In this document: positions 17,001 to 22,480 of the stretch, one piece after another
Layout of the letters: each line of letters opens with the position of its first letter
How positions within the stretch are numbered: the first letter of the stretch is position 1
Source of the DNA: a virus
Direction: 5' to 3' (one strand)
Virus record (IMG/VR): IMGVR_UViG_3300046804_005676
Coordinates: 1 to 22,480 of that record
Length of the DNA: 22,480 nt
Position numbers and translations under genes: made by a program
Notes under the pieces: generated by a model
Database searches by the model: none
What the model saw: the letters and a program-made list of their open reading frames with translations, nothing else
Told to the model about the DNA's origin: nothing

Positions 17001-20000
17001 TTCTTTTATTATCTGCTTGACTCTTGCTGAGGAAACATTTAGGAACTCTTCATTAACCACGTTTCCTTTTTCCATTTGATTATTCACCTCTTTTTGAGCC
17101 TGTGCTGTTTTTGATATAGTTTCAGGTGCAGGCACCATTTTAGGCGCAGCATTTTTCATTACTACGTCTTTCTCTACTTTAGCAACAGGTTTTTTCTTTT
17201 CTGTTGGTTTTTTAACTGTTGGAGATGCTGGAGAAGCGGGAACTATTGATTGCGTTACTTTTGGAACAGGAGCGATTTTTGGAGTAATAGATTCTGTTTT
17301 TTTAGTTTCTTTACTCTGTGTTGATTTTTTAGTAACACTCTCTGTCTTTTTTTCTATAGAAGATTGCTTATTTATAGTATCTTCTACTTTTTTGTATGTA
17401 TCTTTTTGTTTGTTTATGCTCGATTCAAACTTCTTATCTAGTGAAGATTGTTTATTTACATTCTCTTCAGCTTTTTTATGAGCATCTCTTTGTTTGTTTG
17501 TACTTGATTCAATTTTCTTATCTACAGAAGACTGTTTGTTTATGTTGTCTTCTACTTTTTTGTATGTATCTTTTTGTTTGTTTATGCTCGATTCAAACTT
17601 CTTATCTAGTGAAGATTGTTTATTTACACTCGATTCTAATTTCTTTTCTACTGTCTCCTTTTTATTTATACCAGTTTCTACTTTTTTATTTATAGAAGAC
17701 TCTTTATTCGTACTACTTTCTAATTTTTTATTTATAGATTCTTTATTACTTATGTTTGATTCTATTTTTTTATCTATAGATTTCTGATTTTCTATCGCGA
17801 CTATTTGTTTTTTTGAAGTACTAGACTCACTCGCTTTTTTAGTAGTCTCAGCTTTATTAGTAACACTTTTTTCAGCTTTTTTAACAACAGTTTTTTCTGA
17901 TTTTTTTGATGTAGATACATCAGAAGCTTTTTTAGCCTCTAAAGAAGTTTGTTTTATTATAGATAGCTCTTCTTTCTTAGATTCGTTTAATTCTTTCTGA
18001 GAAGAAATTTTTGCTTTCTGTTGAGCTATATACGAAGAAGACATATTCACAAATTGAGTTTCAGTCTGAATAGATTTTTCTATTTCAGAATTTAACTCTT
18101 TCTGCGCAATTGATGTTTTCGATACATTCTCTTCAACTATCTTAGATGCCTCAGTCTTTACCTCAGGAGCTTTTGATTTTGCTTCTGGGGCAGGAGTCTT
18201 GGATTTTTTAGGTAGTTGTACTTCTTTTGGTTCTACTTTTTTAGCAATCGATTCCGGTTTAGCGGGTTTTTCTACTGCTTTTGGTAAGGCTTTTTCTACA
18301 ACAGATTTTTCTTGTTTAGGTTGAGAAGCTTTAGGTTTTTCTGATTCTTTGGCGACTGTTTTCTCTGATATAGACAGACCTTCTTTTTTAGCTTTATTAA
18401 TACTTTCTTGACTGTTTATTGTCTTTTTAGATGTATCAAAAGATTCAAATGTCTTGTCTTCTATTTTCTTAGATATATCGAATTCCTCAGAAAGACCCTC
18501 AATAATTAAGTTTATGAACTCAGATTTTTTCCTTACCGAATTAACGATTTTAGATATTTGAGATCCAATCTTTTCAATTATACTAGACTCTTTTTCTGTT
18601 GATTTAGTATCAAATGCGGTCTTAGTAGAAGCCATTTTTTTCACCGGTGCAGGTGGCGGCACAAGTGCCGTTGGTTTCTTAATTGGCTGCTGTGGAACAG
18701 CAACTTTCTTAATTGGAGGTGGCGGCACAAGTGCCGTTGGTTTCTTAATTGGCTGCTGTGGAACAGCAACTTTCTTAATTGGAGGTGGTAGAGACGGTAA
18801 TGTTTTCGCAACGCTCTTAGACTCTTTAACAGTCGTAGTTTTCGATGTCTTCTCTGATTTAGAAGACAGTAATTCTTTTTTCTTTGTGTCTAATTCTATT
18901 CGTTTTATCACCGGCTCTTCTTTCTTAAATAGTTGCTCTTTCTTTTTAGTATCAGCTTCTATTCTTTTAAACACGTTTTCTTCTTTCTTAAAGAATTCAA
19001 TTTTCTTTTTTAAATGATCTTCTGATCTTTTTAAGATTGAATCTTGAGTGTTTAATACTAGAGTCTCCTCTTTTATTACGGACTGTTTTTCTTGAGTTTG
19101 TTTTGTAGATTTTTCTTCTGTTTCTTTTTTTACAGGAGGTAACGCTACAGCTTTTTTTATAGACTGAGGTGGTGGAGGAATGGTTGGAGCCACTTTTTTA
19201 ACAACAGGAGGTAACGCTGATTCTGATTTTGGTGCTAAAGTTTTTGAAACAGGACTGGTCGCTGGTTTTTTAGAAGACAGCGGCGACATCTTTTGTACTT
19301 GAGGAGCGGAAGCTTTTATTTTAGCGCTCTCAGTTAATATCTGTTTTACCAGATTCAGCTCTTTTGTTCTAGAATTAACTATCTTTGTTAATTGATTTGA
19401 ACTAGCCTGAAGTGATTGCGTAATCTTGTCAGAAACGTTTTTAATGTCTCTATAGAGTTTTAATTCCTGCTTTAGAGACTCAGTATTTTTTTCTGATTTT
19501 TTTGGTTGAGGATTTTCTTGTTCAGGCTGAGTTTCTACTGCTTTTTCCTCTTTGGCTTTTACCGGTTTTTCTTCTGACTTTCCGGATTTTATAGCATTTA
19601 ATCTTTTTTGATACCTCTCTCTGGCATTGGTTATTAGCTCTTGTACATTGAGCGATTCTTCTTCTTTTTTTGAGAGCTTTTCACTTATGCTTAACTCCTC
19701 TTTTTTCGCTTTGGTGTTTTTCTCAGCTTTATCTGACTTACTGGAATCGGAAGAATTCTTTACTTTTTTATTTATTGTCTCCTCTACTTCCGATATCTTT
19801 TTTGTAGTTTTTACATCGTCTTCTAACTTTTTAGATCTTTTCGATGTTGAGTCTAATAAGTTTTTGTTGGTTGTAGCAGTAGCTGAAGAAGTTTCTTTAA
19901 TTAATTTGCCCTCTTCTGATTGTTTAGTGGTAGAAACTAGTATGTCAGATATGCTATCTTTCTTCTTTTCAGTTAATTTAATAACAGACTCTTCGTCTAT

Positions 20001-20237
20001 TTTTACTTTATCCTGAAGAGCTTTGGTGAGATTTTGCGCAGAATTTAATTTCTCAGTATTTTCGTACTGCTGTTGAGTACTTTTTGAAATGTTTTCTGAA
20101 ATTGACGAATTTTCTGCCTTTAACGAAACCAATTCGTTTTCCAATTTCAGTAAATCTTTTAGTAGTTTACTAGCGCTGGTTTCTTTTTCTTCCTCAGGAT
20201 TTTCTTCGCCCTTGTTTTTAGCTGGTTTCTTCGGCAT
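14082..20237 (-). CDS. Tail tape measure protein with long repetitive N-terminal half
   Basis: A 2051-aa protein that would set tail length and be ejected ahead of the DNA. The first about 1130 residues are Lys/Glu/Ser/Thr-rich low-complexity sequence with predicted coiled coils and Pro-rich stretches (about 310-370, 483-535). They include a 22-residue tandem duplication (about 483-529) and about eleven 14-residue repeats (about 816-966). A six-proline linker (about 1139-1155) leads to a conventional tape-measure region: long helices and hydrophobic segments at about 1428-1444, 1794-1817 and 1928-1951, with a Gly-rich stretch just after the last. The hydrophobic segments probably insert in or near the membrane at infection. 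It follows the tail-assembly genes by 29 nt, has its own ATATTTAT box, and precedes baseplate genes, the standard tape-measure position. The family call rests on size, position and composition, not on a signature motif. Confidence 0.88.
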   Translation of the reverse strand: MPKKPAKNKGEENPEEEKETSASKLLKDLLKLENELVSLKAENSSISENISKSTQQQYENTEKLNSAQNLTKALQDKVKIDEESVIKLTEKKKDSISDILVSTTKQSEEGKLIKETSSATATTNKNLLDSTSKRSKKLEDDVKTTKKISEVEETINKKVKNSSDSSKSDKAEKNTKAKKEELSISEKLSKKEEESLNVQELITNARERYQKRLNAIKSGKSEEKPVKAKEEKAVETQPEQENPQPKKSEKNTESLKQELKLYRDIKNVSDKITQSLQASSNQLTKIVNSRTKELNLVKQILTESAKIKASAPQVQKMSPLSSKKPATSPVSKTLAPKSESALPPVVKKVAPTIPPPPQSIKKAVALPPVKKETEEKSTKQTQEKQSVIKEETLVLNTQDSILKRSEDHLKKKIEFFKKEENVFKRIEADTKKKEQLFKKEEPVIKRIELDTKKKELLSSKSEKTSKTTTVKESKSVAKTLPSLPPPIKKVAVPQQPIKKPTALVPPPPIKKVAVPQQPIKKPTALVPPPAPVKKMASTKTAFDTKSTEKESSIIEKIGSQISKIVNSVRKKSEFINLIIEGLSEEFDISKKIEDKTFESFDTSKKTINSQESINKAKKEGLSISEKTVAKESEKPKASQPKQEKSVVEKALPKAVEKPAKPESIAKKVEPKEVQLPKKSKTPAPEAKSKAPEVKTEASKIVEENVSKTSIAQKELNSEIEKSIQTETQFVNMSSSYIAQQKAKISSQKELNESKKEELSIIKQTSLEAKKASDVSTSKKSEKTVVKKAEKSVTNKAETTKKASESSTSKKQIVAIENQKSIDKKIESNISNKESINKKLESSTNKESSINKKVETGINKKETVEKKLESSVNKQSSLDKKFESSINKQKDTYKKVEDNINKQSSVDKKIESSTNKQRDAHKKAEENVNKQSSLDKKFESSINKQKDTYKKVEDTINKQSSIEKKTESVTKKSTQSKETKKTESITPKIAPVPKVTQSIVPASPASPTVKKPTEKKKPVAKVEKDVVMKNAAPKMVPAPETISKTAQAQKEVNNQMEKGNVVNEEFLNVSSARVKQIIKEREQQEALKKSQEDTLSIHKKITEEKSKKTSKKESSESITKSAKPPKERKEKPETVAKAAGAAPPPPPPKGPTPPKDKSTVSGPGDPDPKSWEATLQAARGIQEAAKMAMDYEGQSSIVQKENIKLLDKAIQTREGIESSIAASVEDGEMLADLEKLMHKTAQQRVFAQARLKQLEEDMGPDAQEALKKQEEISKAIQSESLAQKALNEAIIEGRDLTGAQAAAHEKYIKDLEKASAIASAQVIKLQKGVSLKQAEYISVSQTLKQHDKTIQALKEEEKRQSSIIEKMGVFGKSMQVVGGILDHYGVGKFMKINEAIDAMQKKAAEGANKWQVALAGVGSIMKTFGDMLKDPVGQITSIVGLLTFVVKKATEYQSRSFETAKALGMTVFQAEKLRGTYEQIANKNGQLALTAKEMLETQGKLNEALGMMAPSTEEFATQSTLIMRRFGASAESMTELQLTAAKNGKTMRDTFATVVGTGKARAYELKMAMSEKQILDEISKVSSTVYMNFKGNVKELASAVVEAKKMGLSLDKIDKIGDSLLDFESSMTKEMEAQLLTGKDINLSKARELALAGDTGGLMKELNKQIGSQAQYEKMNVIQRQAYADALGMSRQEMDEMYRQQEKAKVLGELAHQSEVEQYNALVKRGMKHDEIAKIMGAEATRSAESASVNEKMAATMERINEAIGKAMQQFMPLIEKVANWLSDTKNIESVINNIVTTAKVLASVYVGIKATKAAMWLMEKGSLLTQRAKNMAVKQEGVADKANLATEKKGNIVDGQRVSKKKMKKMLAQQESTTEKISLATNQVGKTVDQTRLGLSKQNLATSAASGAKEKVNTGFSIVNAIAKVTGAGGLIGPILGGIAATMLFGYLSQVGGGGGGESGGSAGGGMQALPAIKEAAEEIKPMNQAAETQKTVNTALVSTKKDVERGQGTTNVTVVNNIDPITGKSLSKVVNNDPSTYAESSKIAANVRKS
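17340..17790 (-). repeat. Array of about eleven 14-residue (42-bp) repeats inside the tape measure gene
   Basis: The encoded protein repeats a unit such as SLDKKFESSINKQK about eleven times (residues about 816-966), with KK at positions 4-5, E at 7 and N-K at 11-12 nearly constant. At DNA level an 81-bp stretch is identical at 17380-17460 and 17548-17628, 168 bp (four units) apart. The intervening units are diverged. Fourteen residues equal two heptads, so each unit may form four turns of a charged amphipathic helix. Confidence 0.9.
18651..18788 (-). repeat. 66-bp tandem duplication (22 aa, Pro-rich) in the tape measure gene
   Basis: Two copies of a 66-bp unit (18651-18716 and 18717-18782) are identical, followed by a few bases of a third. 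It encodes PPPPIKKVAVPQQPIKKP plus TALV twice. Perfect identity without synonymous drift implies a recent duplication or gene conversion. Confidence 0.93.
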
Positions 20238-20251
20238 TAAAAACGTTTCTT

Positions 20252-20259
20252 ATAAATAT
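20252..20259 (-). promoter_or_regulatory. Promoter-like ATATTTAT box upstream of the tape measure gene
   Basis: The coding strand reads GCAATATTTATAAGA, 14 nt before the ATG at 20237. It fills most of the 29-nt gap after the frameshift-frame ORF, giving the tape measure a possible start of its own inside the tail operon. Confidence 0.5.
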
Positions 20260-20266
20260 TGCTTAT

Positions 20267-20527
20267 CTATTTTTTAGTTGACTTTGGCGATGATTTAATC
20301 TTACTCACGAAAGACGGCATATTCACTTTTTGTAAATCTTTAGGTGCATTAGATATTATCTTTTGCGGATTGGTGGATGCGGTTATGATATCTCTACCAG
20401 AAGCTCTCTCGTACTCTTCTCGCTCTTTGTCATAGAAAGTTTTAATCTCGTTAAATGTATACCTTCTAAGCCAAATCGGCATATTGTAGACAGTTTCCCA
20501 ATCGTATCCACCTTTACCGTGAAACAC
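20267..20527 (-). CDS. C-terminal, +1-frame part of a tail assembly protein (probable frameshift product)
   Basis: The nominal ORF starts at GTG (20525-20527) and gives 86 aa, beginning FHGKGGYDWETVYNMPIWLR and ending in a Lys/Ser-rich tail. The frame stays open upstream of that GTG back to about 20578 and encodes ALHS-like sequence without any ATG, GTG or TTG start: HRSLVFKEIHEIV runs directly into the protein. The pattern (EIHEIVFHGKGG, then VYNMPIWLRRYTF) looks like one continuous conserved domain. The simplest reading is that it is made as an extension of the upstream 249-aa protein by a +1 (or -2) shift near 20577-20586, giving about 348 aa. This is the layout of lambda G/GT-type tail chaperones, and it lies between tail tube and tape measure where such genes sit. 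Independent initiation at GTG is the alternative. Confidence 0.72.
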   Translation of the reverse strand: MFHGKGGYDWETVYNMPIWLRRYTFNEIKTFYDKEREEYERASGRDIITASTNPQKIISNAPKDLQKVNMPSFVSKIKSSPKSTKK

Positions 20528-20588
20528 AATTTCGTGAATCTCTTTAAATACTAAAGATCTGTGATTAGAGTGCTGGATAAAAAAATGA
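20528..20588 (-). other. Candidate programmed frameshift site and overlap region
   Basis: Near the end of the 249-aa gene the coding strand reads TCA TTT TTT TAT CCA, with seven Ts (20579-20585) followed by A. The zero frame stops 12 nt later at TAA. Skipping one T gives TTT TTT ATC CAG and an open +1 frame that joins the downstream ORF. tRNA-Phe on UUU can re-pair perfectly after a one-base slide. A weak AT-rich hairpin (CTTTA/TAAAG) lies about 20 nt downstream. Polymerase slippage or a real/assembly indel in the T-run would look the same in a single sequence. Confidence 0.6.
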
Positions 20589-21314
20589 AAACCCGATAGG
20601 AATTTCTACACCCTCCTCGATGTATCCGTCAGATCCAACAAACGTAAATGTCATATCAGGTCCTGGTGATACTTTTTTCATGTAATCTCTTAAAGCCCTA
20701 GAATCAGTCGATAACATATACTCGTCAACAAACATTCTAATAGTCTTCTGACTAGTATCTCCATTTACAGATAAAATGCTAGCTTTTAATTTAGATGTGA
20801 TATTTGAAGATATATTTAGTTTCTTGTTTGCTTTAATATCCTCTTCAATTCTTTTCTCATCTGCGTGGGTTATAAGTTTAAATGTTATCTCGTCTCCTGA
20901 TGAAGGTAGTGTGAAACTAAATTCGTTTTTATTATCGAAAAGAGAATAGTCTACCGCTCTCTCTTTGATTTCTGTTAAATCGATATTATAATCTTCTTCT
21001 TCTCCTGTGCTTGGATTTTCATACTTAATCTGATAGTCTTTACCATAACCCAAGATTCTGGCGGCTACTAGAATGGCATCTTTATCTCCAATGATTAGAT
21101 CATTAAAGTTTATTTTTGACACAATCAGAGACTGAAGGAGCTTATCAAACACAATGCCCTGTTTCATGTAATTAGCGTTAGTTAAGATGTCTTCGTGTTT
21201 AGCTGTCATATAACGCATTTCAATTTTCCCCTCAGATAGAGGATTTTCTTTTGGATAAACCAATCCTTTGGAAGGTAGTTCAATTGTTTCCGTAGGAATC
21301 TTTAATTCTGCCAT
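20565..21314 (-). CDS. Baseplate hub assembly / tail chaperone, T4 gp26-like
   Basis: A 249-aa protein resembling the T4 baseplate gp26 family. Recognisable segments are LPSKGLVYP (13-21), MRYMTAKHEDIL (33-44), LLQSLIVSKI (59-68) and GDKDAILVAARILGYG (76-91), followed by a beta-rich middle and a helical C-terminal half ending IPIGFSFFYPAL. Relatives are thought to help hub or tail assembly and are not abundant in the virion. It lies between tail tube and tape measure. Its last codons overlap the beginning of a +1-frame ORF through a T7 run, so it is probably the zero-frame product of a two-product chaperone gene. It starts at ATG and has an ATATTTAT box 17 nt upstream. Confidence 0.8.
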   Translation of the reverse strand: MAELKIPTETIELPSKGLVYPKENPLSEGKIEMRYMTAKHEDILTNANYMKQGIVFDKLLQSLIVSKINFNDLIIGDKDAILVAARILGYGKDYQIKYENPSTGEEEDYNIDLTEIKERAVDYSLFDNKNEFSFTLPSSGDEITFKLITHADEKRIEEDIKANKKLNISSNITSKLKASILSVNGDTSQKTIRMFVDEYMLSTDSRALRDYMKKVSPGPDMTFTFVGSDGYIEEGVEIPIGFSFFYPAL

Positions 21315-21331
21315 AGATTTTTTATTTTATT

Positions 21332-21339
21332 ATAAATAT
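21332..21339 (-). promoter_or_regulatory. Promoter-like ATATTTAT box upstream of the gp26-like gene
   Basis: The coding strand reads TATATATTTATAATA, 17 nt before the ATG at 21314. It is downstream of the tail tube terminator, so it would restart transcription for the assembly and tape measure genes. Confidence 0.55.
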
Positions 21340-21396
21340 ATAAACATGAAATTTTCTAATAAAATTAATTTTTTTGGTACACTAATTATTTTACGC

Positions 21397-21427
21397 AAAA
21401 AAACCTCCACCGCAGTGCGGGGAGGCT
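21397..21427 (-). terminator. Strong rho-independent terminator after the tail tube gene
   Basis: On the minus strand CCTCC-CCGC, loop ACT, GCGG-T-GGAGG forms a 9-bp GC-rich stem with one bulged T, followed by seven Ts (21397-21403). It lies about 25 nt after the tail tube stop. It is among the most GC-rich spots in this AT-rich window. Confidence 0.92.
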
Positions 21428-21452
21428 TTAATATACAAGCGTTATGTACAGA

Positions 21453-21938
21453 TTAGTAGTTAAGGATGCAATAGTCCATACCAAGAGTCATTGTGATCTC
21501 AACTGGATCGCCTGAACCCCAATCGTATGTTCCAAATCCGGCTTCTGTAATGAATGCACCTTTGATGATCCACTCAGTAACGATATCACCGACAGGTCCT
21601 AAGAGAGACATACTAACGTCTTTCTTGTAGAAGTCTGAATAACCGTCACGACCAGTAACAGATTCGTGATGTAATCTCACCCACTCCATAACAGTCTGCT
21701 GACCAGAAGGAGAAATTGGGTTGTGAAGAGTTACTGATATATTTTTCCATTCAGCTTTACCCTTAAGCTTCCTGTATACGTTAATGTGATCAAGTTTGAT
21801 CTCATTCATTGTGATGCCTGGAGCATCTGCTTTCTTGATTAAATAAGATGGGATACCGTCTACGAACATTACAAATCGGTTGGCGACTGTGGGTTCAAAC
21901 GCCGTAAACATTATCTCATTGGGATCCAATACTGCCAT
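21453..21938 (-). CDS. Tail tube protein, T4 gp19-like
   Basis: A 161-aa subunit of the inner tail tube, which stacks as hexameric rings inside the sheath. The length matches T4 gp19 (163 aa). Typical features are the EPTVANRFVMFVDGIPSYLI strand pair (15-34), KADAPGITMNEI (36-47), the YRKLKGKAEW turn (55-64) and the C-terminal beta-strand region ending TMTLGMDYCILNY. It lies after the sheath gene, with one small gene between. The ATATTTAT box upstream and GC-rich terminator downstream make it a monocistronic unit, fitting a protein needed in hundreds of copies. Confidence 0.93.
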   Translation of the reverse strand: MAVLDPNEIMFTAFEPTVANRFVMFVDGIPSYLIKKADAPGITMNEIKLDHINVYRKLKGKAEWKNISVTLHNPISPSGQQTVMEWVRLHHESVTGRDGYSDFYKKDVSMSLLGPVGDIVTEWIIKGAFITEAGFGTYDWGSGDPVEITMTLGMDYCILNY

Positions 21939-21960
21939 GTTATGTCTATTTTATTTTTTT

Positions 21961-21968
21961 ATAAATAT
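21961..21968 (-). promoter_or_regulatory. Promoter-like ATATTTAT box upstream of the tail tube gene
   Basis: The coding strand reads ACAATATTTATAAAA, 22 nt before the ATG at 21938, in the 45-nt gap after the 125-aa gene. Confidence 0.55.
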
Positions 21969-21983
21969 TGTGTTTTTATGTTT

Positions 21984-22361
21984 TTATTCCTCATCAGAAG
22001 ACTTGTCAGTACCTTCTTTTTCTTCGGTTTGAGGTTTTTGTTTGCCGGCTTCGTAACCCTGATCTTTTTCGCTTTCTTTTTTGATCAGTTTTTTCTCTTT
22101 TACTAATTCTTTCATTAGGTTTTCAAGAGTTGCGACCCTTTCTTCTATCGTTTTTTCTTTGCCTTCTTCTTTTGGAGAAGTCGGTTTAGATTTTACGCCT
22201 TCGGCTTTTGGAGCTGAAGAGGGAGTCTTTTTTTCTTTTACGGTTTCTGTGTAGGCACCTCCTGAAAAATTAGACTGTCCCTCTTTTAACGCCAATTGCT
22301 TTTTTACGCTTTCGTATAGATGAGACGGTACTTTTATTCTTAATCTAGTTTTGTCGTTCAT
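21984..22361 (-). CDS. Lys/Glu-rich hypothetical protein (125 aa) between sheath and tube
   Basis: I do not recognise a function. The first about 45 residues look folded (RLRIKVPSHLYESVKKQL, then an ALKEG...FSGGAY segment). The rest is Lys/Glu/Ser/Pro-rich, with one helical stretch (about 71-97, TIEERVATLENLMKELVKE) suited to a short coiled coil, and an acidic terminal end (SSDEE). There is no signal peptide or membrane segment. It starts 18 nt after the sheath stop, so it is cotranscribed with the sheath. In T4 the sheath and tube genes are adjacent, so this is an extra gene at this spot. A tail assembly or scaffold role is only suggested by location. Confidence 0.7.
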   Translation of the reverse strand: MNDKTRLRIKVPSHLYESVKKQLALKEGQSNFSGGAYTETVKEKKTPSSAPKAEGVKSKPTSPKEEGKEKTIEERVATLENLMKELVKEKKLIKKESEKDQGYEAGKQKPQTEEKEGTDKSSDEE

Positions 22362-22379
22362 CGTTCTTGATTTGTTTTA

Positions 22380-22480
22380 TTAAGCTCCAAATGATGCTCC
22401 AGTTGGTAAGATGTTGAAATCTAAGTAAATGAATTCTGCTACTCTTGTTGGTTGTAGATAGATTGCACCTACTAATTGAT
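22380..22480 (-). CDS. Tail sheath protein, C-terminal fragment
   Basis: The frame enters from the right edge and ends at tandem TAA stops (22380-22382, then 22377-22379). The visible residues include LVGAIYLQPTRVAEFIYLDF followed by NILPTGASFGA. The G-x-I-x-x-QP-T-x-x-x-EFI-x-L-x-F...P-x-GASF pattern is the characteristic C-terminal strand and tail of contractile sheath proteins (T4 gp18 family). That strand exchanges with a neighbouring subunit in the assembled sheath. The nearby gp19-like tube supports the call. Only about 33 residues are visible. Confidence 0.82.
   Translation of the reverse strand, partial: QLVGAIYLQPTRVAEFIYLDFNILPTGASFGA

Noticed and set aside
17396-17787. Plus-strand ORFs encoding Leu/Phe/Cys-rich, membrane-like peptides
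   Set aside because: They are antisense shadows of the Lys/Glu/Ser repeat array in the tape measure gene; the repeat makes their frames open and hydrophobic by composition.
17340-17790. CRISPR-like regular repeats
   Set aside because: The period is 42 bp throughout with no unique spacers, and the repeats are in frame with a long ORF and conserve amino acids, so they are protein repeats.
20267-20527. 86-aa ORF as a fully independent gene starting at GTG
   Set aside because: Possible but less likely: the coding-like sequence continues upstream of the GTG with no other start, and the layout fits a frameshift extension.
20252-21968. T4 late promoters (TATAAATA) on the plus strand
   Set aside because: Exact matches exist at three gaps, but they would fire away from every gene; the complementary reading ATATTTAT at fixed distance from minus-strand starts is a better explanation.

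Overview
This AT-rich window is part of the genome of a large tailed dsDNA phage with a contractile tail (myovirus, T4-like core genes). Every credible gene lies on the minus strand, so the genes read from high to low coordinates. A phage of Bacteroidetes is my best guess for the host group. The start codons are preceded by A/T-rich leaders without Shine-Dalgarno sequences, and a TATATTTA-like box recurs upstream of genes, loosely resembling the Bacteroidetes -7 element. This host call is inference.

Tail module (22480 down to about 6660): the C-terminus of the tail sheath; a 125-aa Lys/Glu-rich protein of unknown role; the gp19-like tail tube; a gp26-like baseplate/tail-assembly protein followed by an overlapping +1-frame ORF (probable programmed frameshift); a 2051-aa tape measure with a huge repetitive, low-complexity N-terminal half; a 561-aa baseplate/tail protein; a 102-aa LysM-type (gp53-like) baseplate protein; a 1571-aa hub-like protein ending in a predicted CHAP/NlpC-P60-type cysteine hydrolase; and a 227-aa probable structural protein.

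Replication module (6608 down to 450): a minimal family-A DNA polymerase with a degenerate exonuclease region and altered active-site residues; an unknown 140-aa protein; a gp32-like single-strand binding protein without the zinc cysteines; a UvsX/RecA-like recombinase; a FEN-type 5'-3' exonuclease; and a gp41/DnaB-like helicase. Together these form a T4-style recombination-replication set in which a small Pol A-type enzyme is found where T4 relatives would use a family-B polymerase. At the left end are a 74-aa unknown gene and the first codons of another gene, possibly a ribonucleotide reductase.

Regulation visible in the sequence: an ATATTTA box sits 14-22 nt before the start codons of six genes. 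Three rho-independent terminators follow the 74-aa gene, gp32 and the tail tube. These three genes each have both a box and a terminator, so they look like self-contained transcription units. gp32 and tail tube are proteins needed in many copies, which suggests the 74-aa protein may be abundant too.

The most noteworthy observations are the candidate frameshift in the tail-assembly gene, the recurring promoter-like box, the unusual polymerase, the 14-residue repeat array in the tape measure, and the hub-hydrolase fusion. There is no gene-free stretch over 300 bases, and I saw no tRNA, rRNA, CRISPR array or insertion sequence.
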